This document shows, in pieces, positions 1 to 8,289 of a DNA stretch of 64,000 nt (the stretch's first letter is position 1; every line of letters starts with the position of its first letter). The stretch comes from Thalassovita sp. Lineage in GTDB: Bacteria; Pseudomonadota; Alphaproteobacteria; Rhodobacterales; Rhodobacteraceae. Location of the stretch: positions 62,001-126,000 of the forward strand of contig JARGPB010000009.1 of the NCBI GenBank assembly GCA_029212905.1, written 5' to 3'. The notes under the pieces are model-generated. The model was given only the letters and a program-made list of their open reading frames with translations, did not search any database and was not told where the DNA came from. A program made the position numbers and the translations under genes.

Positions 1-512
1 CGGTCTCGTTAGAGGTCACAGGCCCGATTTATGCCGGTGGCAAGGTGTCGGCGCTGTATCGCCAGGCCATCGCCAACCGCGATTCTGCCCGTGCGAATCT
101 GTTGGTGACTTCGCAAAGCGTTGAGCGCTCGGTTGGCACGGCTTTTTCTAACCTGAAGGTTGCGCGTGCAGCCCGCACCGCCTTTGGCCAGCAAGTTCGC
201 GCCGCAACCGTTGCCTTCCGTGGTGTTCGCGAAGAGGCGACCCTGGGCGCCCGGACAACGCTGGACGTCCTGAACGCGGAACAGGAATTGCTGGACGCAC
301 AAGCCAGCCTTATTTCTGCGCGCAACAGCGAATATGTCGTCGCGTATTCCTTGCTAGAGGCGATGGGGCTGCTGACGGCTGAGCACCTTAAGCTTCAGGT
401 TCAGCGCTATGACGAGGCAGCCTATTACAATCAGGTTAAGAACGGCCCAGCCTCGGTCAGCAAACAAGGCCGCCAGCTGGAGCGTGTGCTCAAGAGCCTC
501 GGTAAAAAATAA
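1..512 (+). CDS. tolC: TolC-family outer membrane efflux protein, 3' part
   Basis: This is the C-terminal part of an outer membrane channel of the TolC/OEP family; the 5' part lies outside the window, and the reading frame is open from base 3. About 170 residues are visible. They include the second-repeat motif GPIYAGGKV, the long amphipathic helices rich in Ala, Arg, Glu and Gln, and the LDVLNAEQELLDAQ segment that is highly typical of TolC (the conserved TxxDVLxAxxxLxxA pattern). The family forms trimeric exit ducts for type I secretion and RND pumps. No pump partner is visible on this side. Family assignment is strong; the substrate is unknown. Confidence 0.9.
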   Translation, partial: VSLEVTGPIYAGGKVSALYRQAIANRDSARANLLVTSQSVERSVGTAFSNLKVARAARTAFGQQVRAATVAFRGVREEATLGARTTLDVLNAEQELLDAQASLISARNSEYVVAYSLLEAMGLLTAEHLKLQVQRYDEAAYYNQVKNGPASVSKQGRQLERVLKSLGKK

Positions 513-542
513 AACTTTGCGCATCGGTTGAGCGGAAAGACA

Positions 543-566
543 CTCGGGGGTACACTTGCCCCCGAG
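543..566 (+). terminator. Hairpin after the TolC-family gene
   Basis: A perfect 8-bp inverted repeat (CTCGGGGG, 8-nt loop, CCCCCGAG) sits about 30 bp after the stop codon of the TolC-family gene. It has no clear T run, so it may be a weak terminator or an mRNA-stabilising hairpin. It lies directly before the start of the next gene. Confidence 0.45.
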
Positions 567-583
567 GTTGAGTGGATAAAATC

Positions 584-1426
584 ATGTCAAATCCAGTAAC
601 GAACGCAGATATCGAGGATGTCCTGTCCTCTATCCGTCGGCTTGTATCCGAGGATGCACGCCCACAGGCCGCGCCCGAGAAGGTGGACGGCATGGATCGG
701 CTGGTCTTGACGCCGGCCCTGCGTGTGATGGAGTCCGAGCGTCCCGAAGAAGTGACTTCGGGAGAAGCCGTTGAGGACTGTTCTGACGTATCCGAAGATC
801 AGGTTCCCGAAGAAATGCCGCGCCCGGAATTGCTGGAAACGCATGAATTGGTTGATCTGAACCAGGATGACACTGGCCGCCGCAACCTCGAAGCCCGCAT
901 CGCCGAGCTTGAAGCCGTAATTTCCGACACAGGGGACCACTGGGAACAAGACGGAGAAGAGGGGAGCGCAAATGCTGGCGGCCCGGTCCAAAGCTTGAAC
1001 TGGGAAGAGTCTTCTGACGACACTGAAGTAGAAGAGAGCGACCCGTCGGCCGAGCAAGAGCACGACGTCGATGAGGCCGGGTTCGTTGAAATGGCCGAAG
1101 AGCCGTTCTTGGCCTCTGAACCCGTTGATTTCCCGATCGAGCCAAGCACCGAGGTCGAGGACGATTTCGCGCCGGACGATTACGAGCAGGCGTCACTGGA
1201 CGAAGAGGTGGCTGACGCCGCCGAACGATCCGATGAATCTGACGAAGAGTACAGCGCCGAGGCCGCGACCGAAGTTGTCGTAGACGAGGATATGTTGCGC
1301 GAGCTGGTGGCCGAAGTCGTTCGCCAAGAACTGCAAGGCGCCTTGGGCGAGCGGATCACGCGCAACGTCCGCAAATTGGTGCGCCGCGAAATCCACCGGG
1401 CACTGACCAGTCAAGAACTGGAATAA
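584..1426 (+). CDS. Acidic PopZ-like (DUF2497-type architecture) protein
   Basis: Predicted protein of 280 residues. Three zones are visible: a short N-terminal helix with IEDVLSSIRRLVSED at about residues 10-24, a long Asp/Glu/Ser/Pro-rich low-complexity linker (residues 30-225), and a basic helical C-terminus (residues 230-280) with LRELVAEVVRQELQG and VRKLVRREIHRAL. The N-terminal motif closely resembles the EEILASIRRIISED helix of alphaproteobacterial PopZ, the polar scaffold that oligomerises by its C-terminal helices through an acidic disordered linker. The position next to tolC also fits, since DUF2497 genes often sit between tolC and valS. I infer a divergent polar organiser; this is not proven. 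ATG at 584 is preferred; an in-frame GTG at 572 is possible. The gene overlaps convergent cobQ by 16 bp. Confidence 0.6.
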   Translation: MSNPVTNADIEDVLSSIRRLVSEDARPQAAPEKVDGMDRLVLTPALRVMESERPEEVTSGEAVEDCSDVSEDQVPEEMPRPELLETHELVDLNQDDTGRRNLEARIAELEAVISDTGDHWEQDGEEGSANAGGPVQSLNWEESSDDTEVEESDPSAEQEHDVDEAGFVEMAEEPFLASEPVDFPIEPSTEVEDDFAPDDYEQASLDEEVADAAERSDESDEEYSAEAATEVVVDEDMLRELVAEVVRQELQGALGERITRNVRKLVRREIHRALTSQELE

Positions 1427-2874
1427 ACCGGTTCTTGCGCAAGGCGGAGCAGCCCAACGATATCCAGATGATGCTCCATATGAGCGGCCAGGGCGTCCAG
1501 CGTCGCCTCGATCATGCTGTCATACTCTAGGCCACTGTTGACCCCCAACTCTGCCAAGAAGGCCTGCCGGAACCTGTCCGCGCTGAATAGCCCGTGCAGA
1601 TAGCAGCCGCGTACACGGCCGTTTGGGTTGGTTGCGCCCTCGGTGCGATCCTTTAGCTGTAGCCAGCCCCGCGCGCAATCCGGCCCCTCGGTCCGCCCCA
1701 TATGGATTTCATACCCTTCCAGCGCGTCCCCGGTCGGCAAATAGGTGGCCCGTGTCAGTGACAGGTGTTTTTCCGGCTGCATGGTTGTCGAGATATCCAG
1801 AAGGCCCAAGCCCGATGTGCTACCGGCCGCGCCTTCCAGCCCATCAGGGTCATGAATGTCACGGCCAAGCATTTGATACCCGCCACAGATCCCCAATACA
1901 TGCCCGCCGCGGCGCAAATGCGCCTGCAGGTCGATATCCCAGCCCTGTGCACGGAAAAACGCCAGATCCGAAATCGTGGATTTTGACCCTGGGATCAGAA
2001 CCAGCGCGGCATCTCCGGGCAATGGATGGCCAGGCTCGATGATCTGGACAGTTACGCCGGGTTCGCTTGAGAGGGGGTCAAGGTCGTCAAAATTTGCGAT
2101 TCGGGGCAGGTGGGGCACTGCGATTTTCAGGTCTCCCGATCCACCCGAGGCAATGTCCATCACGTCCTCGGCCGGCAGTTTCCAAGCGTCCTGGAACCAT
2201 GGCAAAACGCCCAGAGAGGGCCAGCCAGTGCGGTCCTCAATGAAGGTTACGCCATCGTCAAACAGGCTGACGTCTCCGCGGAATTTATTGACCGCAAAGG
2301 CGCGGATCATTGCCGCATCAGAGCGGGGCAGAACCGCTTGCGTGCCAACAAGCTGCGCGATCACGCCGCCCCTGTCGATGTCACCGAGCAGGACAACGGG
2401 CACGCCTGCGGCCTCGGCAAAGCCCATGTTGGCAATGTCCCCTGCACGCAGGTTAACCTCGGCCGGGCTGCCGGCACCCTCGATGACGACGACATCCGCC
2501 TGGGTGCAGAGCCTTTCAAAGCTCTCAAGGACGTAGGGCAGCAGTGACGGTTTCTTTTTGCCGAAATCTCGTGCCATCTGCGTGCCGACGCGTTTGCCCT
2601 GAACGATGACCTGAGCGCCGGTGATGGATTCGGGTTTCAGCAGGACCGGGTTCATATCCGTATGCGGGGCCACTTTGGCGGCTCGTGCCTGAAGCGCCTG
2701 TGCACGGCCGATTTCGCCGCCGTCCGACGTGACTGCTGCGTTGTTTGACATGTTTTGCGGCTTGAAGGGGCGGACGGTCAGGCCACGATTGACCAGCGCA
2801 CGGGCCAGGCCAGCAACAAACAGTGACTTGCCCACGTTCGAGCCGGCCCCCTGAATCATGATCGCCTTTGCCAT
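1411..2874 (-). CDS. cobQ: Cobyric acid synthase (adenosylcobyrinate a,c-diamide amidotransferase)
   Basis: Predicted protein of 487 residues, the usual family length. It amidates four carboxylates (b, d, e, g) of adenosylcobyrinic acid a,c-diamide using glutamine and ATP during cobalamin synthesis in the cytoplasm. The N-terminal synthetase domain shows the P-loop-like GAGSNVGKS (residues 9-17) and FKPQNMSNNA. The C-terminal class I glutamine amidotransferase domain carries the nucleophile in LGICGGYQML (Cys330) and the partner His427 in GCYLHGLF. No other cobalamin gene is adjacent, so it stands alone here. No cobalamin riboswitch was recognised in the short upstream gap. It runs convergently into the PopZ-like gene. 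Confidence 0.96.
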   Translation of the reverse strand: MAKAIMIQGAGSNVGKSLFVAGLARALVNRGLTVRPFKPQNMSNNAAVTSDGGEIGRAQALQARAAKVAPHTDMNPVLLKPESITGAQVIVQGKRVGTQMARDFGKKKPSLLPYVLESFERLCTQADVVVIEGAGSPAEVNLRAGDIANMGFAEAAGVPVVLLGDIDRGGVIAQLVGTQAVLPRSDAAMIRAFAVNKFRGDVSLFDDGVTFIEDRTGWPSLGVLPWFQDAWKLPAEDVMDIASGGSGDLKIAVPHLPRIANFDDLDPLSSEPGVTVQIIEPGHPLPGDAALVLIPGSKSTISDLAFFRAQGWDIDLQAHLRRGGHVLGICGGYQMLGRDIHDPDGLEGAAGSTSGLGLLDISTTMQPEKHLSLTRATYLPTGDALEGYEIHMGRTEGPDCARGWLQLKDRTEGATNPNGRVRGCYLHGLFSADRFRQAFLAELGVNSGLEYDSMIEATLDALAAHMEHHLDIVGLLRLAQEPVYSSS

Positions 2875-2942
2875 GTGTGTCTCCGCGTTGCTGCACAGGG
2901 ATCGGTGTAGGCGCAGACACGCGCACGAGAAAGGCCCAAAAG

Positions 2943-2972
2943 AAAACGCGCCCCCATAGGGAGCGCGTTTTT
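2943..2972 (-). terminator. Intrinsic terminator of the small conserved gene
   Basis: A strong hairpin with 9-bp outer arms AAAACGCGC (2943-2951) and GCGCGTTTT (2963-2971) lies 25 bp past the stop of the gene at 2997-3317. It has U-rich sequence on its 3' side in both orientations. It probably ends minus-strand transcription and insulates cobQ. Confidence 0.75.
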
Positions 2973-2996
2973 CGTCAGATAAGAAGGGCAGAGGCC

Positions 2997-3317
2997 TTAG
3001 GCAGCCTCGGCCTGTTGTGCAGCATTGCGGCGTTCGCTTTCTTCGCGAGACAGCGCAACCGAGGTGCGGACACCTTTGCCGACGAACTCCATCAGGCCCT
3101 TCACAACACGTTCGTTGGGGTCGATACCGGCGCAGGTCAGCACCTCACGGCCGTCGCGGGACCGTGCCCAGCGAGCGATCTGTTCGGGTCCATTGCCGTA
3201 TTTCTTGTCATCGGCAATAGCGTCATCAAGTGCAGCCAACACAACGGCTGCAAACAGTTTACGTGCACGGTTGCCTTGCTCATTATTGAAGGCGGTGCCG
3301 TCAACGAAATCTTTCAT
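2997..3317 (-). CDS. Small conserved hypothetical protein (DUF6280-like)
   Basis: Predicted soluble protein of 106 residues with no signal peptide or membrane segment. It starts MKDFVDGTAFNNEQGNRARK and has an alpha-helical composition (LFAAVVLAALDDAIADDKK) and one cysteine in VLTCAGID. I recall near-identical small proteins as widespread in roseobacters, probably under DUF6280, but this name is from memory and unverified. Function is unknown. The gene is single, with its own upstream region (containing the 3400-3418 inverted repeat) and its own terminator, which suggests independent regulation. It is divergent from efp. Confidence 0.75.
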   Translation of the reverse strand: MKDFVDGTAFNNEQGNRARKLFAAVVLAALDDAIADDKKYGNGPEQIARWARSRDGREVLTCAGIDPNERVVKGLMEFVGKGVRTSVALSREESERRNAAQQAEAA

Positions 3318-3399
3318 GTTCCGTCCTTTGTTATTGGTCTTGTCTTTTTAGGCGTGGCGTTCCTTATGACGGATTGAATGCGATTCGGATAGGCTCTGA

Positions 3400-3418
3400 T
3401 TGCATGGCTATCATGCAA
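3400..3418. promoter_or_regulatory. Inverted repeat TTGCATG-N5-CATGCAA
   Basis: A perfect 7-bp inverted repeat with a 5-nt centre lies in the 216-bp gap between the divergent small conserved gene and efp. A further half-like TTTGCAT follows at once. It looks like a dimeric regulator binding site. The same arms recur at 50977-51001 with 11-nt spacing. Confidence 0.4.
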
Positions 3419-3533
3419 ATTTTGCATAGCTTTGATTGGATCGAACCTAAATCTCGTCTTCTTGCGCCGATGGCTGACACAAGATATAGGAACGGACAAA
3501 TTCCAATCAACCTTTCAGCAAGGTTTTGCCTAT

Positions 3534-4097
3534 ATGTCCAAAATCAACGGTAACGAAATTCGCCCCGGCAATGTGCTGGAACATGACAAGGGCCTGTGGG
3601 TCGCGGTCAAGGTCGATCATGTGAAGCCCGGCAAGGGTGGCGCCTTCGCTCAGGTCGAGCTGAAGAACCTGCGCACGGGATCGAAACTGAACGAACGCTT
3701 CCGCAGCGCCGATAAGGTCGAACGCGTCCGCCTGGAACAAAAAGACCAACAGTTCCTGTACGAAAACGACGGGATGCTGGTGTTCATGGATACCGAAACC
3801 TACGAGCAGGTCGAACTGCCGGCGGATCTGTTGGGCGAACGCCGCCCCTTTTTGCAGGACGGTATGACCGTCGTGATCGAATATCATGACACCGAAGCCC
3901 TGAACATGACCCTGCCACAAAAGGTCGTCTGCAAGATTGTCGAGACAGAGCCAGTGGTCAAAGGCCAGACGGCTGCGAATTCGTTCAAGCCAGCTGTGCT
4001 GGAAAACGGCGTACGTGTGATGGTACCGCCGTTCGTCGGCCAGGACGAAAACATCGTGGTCAACACCGAGACTATGGAGTATTCTGAACGCGCCTGA
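3534..4097 (+). CDS. efp: Translation elongation factor P
   Basis: Predicted protein of 187 residues, the normal EF-P length. EF-P binds between the P and E sites of the ribosome and relieves stalling at polyproline stretches. The KOW-like N-terminal domain contains the modification loop HVKPGKGGAFAQ, with Lys near residue 34 at the position modified in other bacteria. Then follow the two OB domains, with the typical C-terminal VVVNTET-type signature seen here as IVVNTETMEYSERA. ATG 3534 is chosen because the protein aligns from MSKINGNEIRPGN; the longer in-frame extension to 3432 is not family-like. It is monocistronic, with a strong terminator just after the stop. Confidence 0.97.
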   Translation: MSKINGNEIRPGNVLEHDKGLWVAVKVDHVKPGKGGAFAQVELKNLRTGSKLNERFRSADKVERVRLEQKDQQFLYENDGMLVFMDTETYEQVELPADLLGERRPFLQDGMTVVIEYHDTEALNMTLPQKVVCKIVETEPVVKGQTAANSFKPAVLENGVRVMVPPFVGQDENIVVNTETMEYSERA

Positions 4098-4120
4098 TCT
4101 CTTGGGAGGAGGTCGCGTAG

Positions 4121-4146
4121 AAAGCCGGGCTTAGGCCCGGCTTTTT
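4121..4146 (+). terminator. Rho-independent terminator of efp
   Basis: A perfect 10-bp stem (AAAGCCGGGC, TTAG loop, GCCCGGCTTT) followed by T residues lies 24 bp past the efp stop. This is the most canonical intrinsic terminator in the window. Confidence 0.92.
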
Positions 4147-4240
4147 GCGTTTCGATGCTAGGGCAGAGCGATTGAGAAGCGCGAAGCTTGAACCCGTTTT
4201 TACATTCTGTATCATCTATGCATTGCTTAGAGGTTTACGA

Positions 4241-5011
4241 ATGCTTTCAAAATTGATGTTTCAAGTCGGGCGGTTGTTCAAAAATATCCGCCTGTTCCAC
4301 GTGATTATTGTTGTTTTGCTTGCTGTTCCAGCGTCGCTTTATGTGGTCGATACATTGGATAGATGGGAACGCGAGGCAAAGATCGAGCGCGCAGAGGCTG
4401 CGAAAATCCAAGCCGCCCGTGACAAAAAGCGAAACGAAGAGCGGGCCCGTGCCCGCAAACTGGCCGAAGCGAAACAACGCGCCAAAGCCCAGTTGCAAAA
4501 AGAGGTCACGCTGGTCGGGAAAGGATCAAGCAGCATCAGGCGTTCTGGTATTTACGTGTCGCCAGCCAAGCTGAACTACAGCAGCTATAAATCCTGGGTC
4601 GAGCCGTATTACGAGACCAAGTATGTGAATGGTCGATCCGTTAGCCGCAAGCAGGGAGGGTACTACAAATCGATTGATGACGGCGCCAAAATTAACTTTA
4701 CCGTCACGAACAAATTGAAAAATTACGAAGTAACGGTGAAGGGAAGCTATAGTTTCAAGACCAAATTCACCAAGGCCAAAAAGGCCTGTCCGGCAAAGTT
4801 CCGAGGCCGGACGTTTCGCGGCACCTATACGGTCAAACTGGCTCCGGGTGAGACGAAAAAGGTATCCCTTCATAAGGGTACCAAGACCAAAGGATCGTTC
4901 TACGGGCTGTGTTTGAACGTGCTTGGCGTGGTGCCAACGCATTATCCGGATCTAGACATGAAAAGCCTCAAGGTCACGACGACGTCGGCCTCGGCAAGAC
5001 GGAAATACTAA
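4241..5011 (+). CDS. Unknown membrane-anchored protein with coiled coil
   Basis: Predicted protein of 256 residues that I do not recognise. An N-terminal amphipathic stretch is followed by one transmembrane helix at about residues 19-38 (FHVIIVVLLAVPASLYVV). Next comes a highly charged Lys/Arg/Glu/Ala coiled-coil segment (residues 42-90). The C-terminal domain (residues 95-245) is rich in Lys, Tyr and Thr with alternating beta-like patterns and two cysteines. Such a layout suggests a single-span protein with a periplasmic beta-rich domain. ATG 4241 has a plausible AGAGG ribosome site; the upstream TTG at 4145 lies inside the efp terminator and is unlikely. It has no evident operon partner. 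Confidence 0.7.
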   Translation: MLSKLMFQVGRLFKNIRLFHVIIVVLLAVPASLYVVDTLDRWEREAKIERAEAAKIQAARDKKRNEERARARKLAEAKQRAKAQLQKEVTLVGKGSSSIRRSGIYVSPAKLNYSSYKSWVEPYYETKYVNGRSVSRKQGGYYKSIDDGAKINFTVTNKLKNYEVTVKGSYSFKTKFTKAKKACPAKFRGRTFRGTYTVKLAPGETKKVSLHKGTKTKGSFYGLCLNVLGVVPTHYPDLDMKSLKVTTTSASARRKY

Positions 5012-5021
5012 GAGGCAGGCG

Positions 5022-5765
5022 CTAGCGGGAAACATCATTGTCCCAGATGACATCGTGGCCAGCGGCGCTCAGTTGCCCTTTGGCACGGTCGAACCTGAGA
5101 TAGGCGATGGCGCGACCGTTCGATTGAGTGAACAGGATCCCAGCCTCTTTCTCACCTGCCATGATCGGGGTGCCAATGGGGGCGGTCCCGTCGATCTGCA
5201 CGGTGGTCAGCCCTTTGCGCAACTCGGTCTTGTGCTTCATGCGGGCGGTGACTTCTTGCCCGACATAGCAGCCTTTGCGGAAATCGACACCGTTCAGCCG
5301 TTCGAACCCGGCCTCAAGAATAAAGGTGTCTGGCGTGAGCTCGACTCCGGTTTCGGGAATGCAATGAGCCACGCGAATGGCATCCCAATCAGTACCATCA
5401 TCGCCCGCGTCCGTTCCATACAGACGCCAGCCAAGCGCGGGATGGCGCGGGTCAGTCACTGCGCCATCGGGGCAGGGGCCAGTGCCCCGGTGAACCTTCA
5501 GGTCTGTCTCTTCCAGAGAGACCTTGGCGCGCAGTTTGTACATGTTCAGACGAGGCAACACATTGGGGGCCAGTGCGGCGTCGATGTCCAGCAACACGTC
5601 ATCGCCATCCGGGATCAGCAGAAAATCAGCCATGTATTTGCCTTGCGGCGTCAGCAGCGCTGCGTAGACAGGGCCATCCTGAAGGCGGGAAATATCGTTG
5701 GTCACCAGGCCTTGCAAAAAATGCTGGCTGTCTGGCCCCGTGATGCGGATGATTTTTCTGGTCAT
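5022..5765 (-). CDS. ygfZ: YgfZ/GcvT-family folate-binding protein
   Basis: Predicted protein of 247 residues. YgfZ proteins are tetrahydrofolate-dependent factors that help make or repair certain iron-sulfur clusters, for example in MiaB. The hallmark KGCYVGQE (residues 164-171, Cys166) is intact, preceded by FERLNGVDFRKG. The N-terminal GcvT-like domain includes FLQGLVTNDI and LTPQGKYMADF. Alphaproteobacterial members of this length are common. It stands alone and is convergent with the unknown membrane protein, 10 bp apart. Confidence 0.93.
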   Translation of the reverse strand: MTRKIIRITGPDSQHFLQGLVTNDISRLQDGPVYAALLTPQGKYMADFLLIPDGDDVLLDIDAALAPNVLPRLNMYKLRAKVSLEETDLKVHRGTGPCPDGAVTDPRHPALGWRLYGTDAGDDGTDWDAIRVAHCIPETGVELTPDTFILEAGFERLNGVDFRKGCYVGQEVTARMKHKTELRKGLTTVQIDGTAPIGTPIMAGEKEAGILFTQSNGRAIAYLRFDRAKGQLSAAGHDVIWDNDVSR

Positions 5766-5849
5766 TTGGCTCTCCCGTCCTGCGCGTCATTTGTAATATA
5801 GGGTAGAGCGCCGGGGGCAACAGGGTCCGGCCAGAATAAGGGACAGAAG

Positions 5850-6542
5850 ATGCGGGCAGCGCTAAGCGTGGTGATACCGACGTTGAATGCCGAAGGCGGA
5901 CTGCCGGGGTGTTTGGCTAGCCTGATGGAAGGGCTTGAGGCTGGGCTGATCCGCGAGCTGGTGATCTCGGACGGTGGGTCAACGGATCGGACAGTGCAAA
6001 TCGCCGAGGACGTGGGCGCCATGCTGGTCAGCGGTGCTCCGTCTCGTGGCGGGCAACTGCTGCGCGGTGTCGAGGCCGCAGGCGGTGATTGGCTGCTGTT
6101 GCTACACGCGGATACGGTGCTAGAGCCGGGCTGGTCAGACACTGTGGCCCAGCATGTGCAGCAAGAGAAGGCGGGCTATTTCCGGCTTGGGTTCCACGCG
6201 CCGGGCCTGGCGGCGCGGGGTGTGGCGTGGTGGGCTAATCAACGGTCCCGTTGGTTTCAGCTGCCATACGGTGATCAGGGGTTGGTGATTTCGCGCGAAC
6301 TGTTGGCGCAGGCCGGAGGCGTCCCGGACATCCCCCTGATGGAGGATGTCGCCATGGCGCGGGCCTTGCGTGGACAGTTGGTTATGCTGCCGGTTACCGC
6401 CCGAACAAGCGCCGAGAAATACGAGCGAGAAGGCTGGTTCCGTCGGGGCCGTCGGAACCTGTGGACCCTTTGCCGTTATTTGCTGGGCGCCGACCCGCAC
6501 GCGCTTGCGCGAGGCTATCAGCGGTCGGGCCGTCGGTCTTGA
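5850..6542 (+). CDS. Family 2 glycosyltransferase (TIGR04283-like)
   Basis: Predicted cytoplasmic GT-A glycosyltransferase of 230 residues. Seen: the N-terminal SVVIPTLNAEGGL nucleotide-binding start, the ISDGGSTDRT motif, the metal-binding-type LLLHADTVLEPGW, and LMEDVAMARALR near residue 167, all characteristic of GT2. The C-terminal basic stretch (YEREGWFRRGRRNLW) resembles the TIGR04283 group, some of which are annotated in arsenosugar synthesis; the acceptor here is unknown. The last 149 bp overlap the 3' end of the convergent ABC exporter. This C-terminus resembles other family members, so the overlapping exporter tail is the more likely novelty. Confidence 0.85.
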   Translation: MRAALSVVIPTLNAEGGLPGCLASLMEGLEAGLIRELVISDGGSTDRTVQIAEDVGAMLVSGAPSRGGQLLRGVEAAGGDWLLLLHADTVLEPGWSDTVAQHVQQEKAGYFRLGFHAPGLAARGVAWWANQRSRWFQLPYGDQGLVISRELLAQAGGVPDIPLMEDVAMARALRGQLVMLPVTARTSAEKYEREGWFRRGRRNLWTLCRYLLGADPHALARGYQRSGRRS

Positions 6543-8289
6543 ACTGAAGCGCGTGTAGCTCGGCATAGATGCCGCCGCGGTCCAGCAATTCGTCATGGGT
6601 GCCTTCGTCCACGACGCGGCCCTTGTCCATGACCACGATCTTATCTGCATTGCGCACGGTGGACAGGCGGTGCGCGATCACCAGCGTGGTGCGGCCTTGC
6701 GCCAGTTTATCCAGCGCCTCTTGGACGACCTTTTCTGATTGGGCATCCAGGGCGCTGGTTGCTTCGTCCAGCAACAACACCGGCGTATTGCGCAGCAAGG
6801 CGCGGGCGATCGCGACACGCTGACGTTGCCCACCTGACAGGGCAGATCCACGCGGCCCCACGGGGGTTTCCAGCCCATCGGCCAGCTTGGGCAGGAAATC
6901 CTGCACGTGGGCTGCTTTCAGGACGTCGGCCAATTGCGCGTCGGACACATCGGTACGTCCCAGTAGGATGTTCTCGCGTAGGGTTTCATCGAACAATGCG
7001 GCGTCTTGGGATACGACGGAAAACAGCCCGCGCAGATCGCTCAGCGATAGGTCCGTTGCCGCTGTATCCTCGATCAGAACTTTGCCCATTTGCGGGTCAA
7101 CCAGACGTGTCAACAGATTGAACACGGTGGACTTTCCAGCCCCCGAGGCCCCAACCAGCGCAGTGGTCTTTCCCGCAGGTGCAACCAAAGTTGCCCCGTT
7201 CAGCACCTTGGTTTCACCGTAAGACAGGTGGATGTTTTCCAGTCGTACCTCGGGCGTGCCTTTGGGCAGGGGTTTGGGCATTGCGGGGCTGAGCAATGTA
7301 GGCTGGAAATCCAGCAGCTCTTTGATCCGCTCAATCGCAGCGGCGGCGTTCTGCCAGATGCCGGTGACGGACCCTAGACGGCGCAGCGGCTCGAACGCAA
7401 AGCCGATGGCAGTGAAAAACGACATGAACTCGCCGATTGTTTTTTCACCGGCGATGATCTCGGCCCCGCCGAAGACCAGCACCCCCAGAAATCCAACGCC
7501 CGCCATGATGTCGATCAGGCCGGGAATCGATGCGGCGCCAAGTTTTGCTTTGACCTCTGCGCGGACCAGATTGTCGGTCAAATCGCGGTAACGGGTGGAT
7601 TGATAGCGTTCCAAACGGTTCAGTTTGACCGGGATGATGCCGTGGAACACCTCGTCCAGGCGGGTGGCCAGTTTGGCACCGGAATCGCGCGCCTCGCGGG
7701 CGCGGCGGCGGACAAATTTTTGCACGATGGCTGATGGCAACACCATGATTGGTGTACCGATACAGGCCACCAGCGCCCATTGCCAATCGACGGAAATCGC
7801 CACCCCCATCAGGATCACCAGCGACACCAAATCGCGGCCCGCCCCGGTGATGATGGCGTTCCAGACCTGGCCCACGGCCTCGACATCGGCTTGTACCCGC
7901 TGGATCAGAAAACCGGGCGGGTGGGTCTGGTGAAAGCTGCTGTCCTGATCCATCAGATGATCCAGCATTTCGGTGCGCATATCAGCAGCCGAGCGTTGCG
8001 AGATCAGCGCCAGCAACACTTTTTGCCCAACCGATGCGATGGCGCGCACGATGAAAATCGCCAGAATGGCCCCGCCGACCCACCAGATCGCGCCGTGATC
8101 CCCGGCGACAAAGACCTGATCGAACATCGGTCCCATCATCCAGCTGAGCGCGCCCAGCATCGAGCCTTCGAGCGCCATGAACGCCAGCGCCGCCAGCAGC
8201 AGCCACAGGTGTTTATGCAGGTATTTTCGCCACAACCAGCTAAGCAGATGCGCTGAGGACGTATCAGGCTGAGGGGTCGTTTGGGTCAT
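6394..8289 (-). CDS. ABC transporter, fused permease and ATPase (MsbA-like)
   Basis: Predicted half-transporter of 631 residues with an N-terminal six-helix exporter domain (residues 25-325) and a C-terminal ATPase. Walker A is GASGAGKST, the Q-loop is VSQDAALF, the signature is LSGGQRQRVAIARALLR, Walker B is PVLLLDEATSAL and the switch is IAHRLS. It resembles MsbA/multidrug exporters that flip lipids or drugs as homodimers. Its start ATG overlaps the stop of the upstream phosphatase gene (ATGA), indicating translational coupling. The final roughly 50 residues are low-complexity (Gly, Ser, Arg) and antisense to the glycosyltransferase gene. Confidence 0.93.
   Translation of the reverse strand: MTQTTPQPDTSSAHLLSWLWRKYLHKHLWLLLAALAFMALEGSMLGALSWMMGPMFDQVFVAGDHGAIWWVGGAILAIFIVRAIASVGQKVLLALISQRSAADMRTEMLDHLMDQDSSFHQTHPPGFLIQRVQADVEAVGQVWNAIITGAGRDLVSLVILMGVAISVDWQWALVACIGTPIMVLPSAIVQKFVRRRAREARDSGAKLATRLDEVFHGIIPVKLNRLERYQSTRYRDLTDNLVRAEVKAKLGAASIPGLIDIMAGVGFLGVLVFGGAEIIAGEKTIGEFMSFFTAIGFAFEPLRRLGSVTGIWQNAAAAIERIKELLDFQPTLLSPAMPKPLPKGTPEVRLENIHLSYGETKVLNGATLVAPAGKTTALVGASGAGKSTVFNLLTRLVDPQMGKVLIEDTAATDLSLSDLRGLFSVVSQDAALFDETLRENILLGRTDVSDAQLADVLKAAHVQDFLPKLADGLETPVGPRGSALSGGQRQRVAIARALLRNTPVLLLDEATSALDAQSEKVVQEALDKLAQGRTTLVIAHRLSTVRNADKIVVMDKGRVVDEGTHDELLDRGGIYAELHALQFKTDGPTADSLAQARAGRRPANNGKGSTGSDGPDGTSLLARISRRLFGR

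Noticed and set aside
2875..2996. Cobalamin riboswitch before cobQ
   Set aside because: The gap is short and mostly the terminator of the neighbour; no B12-box or typical fold is visible.
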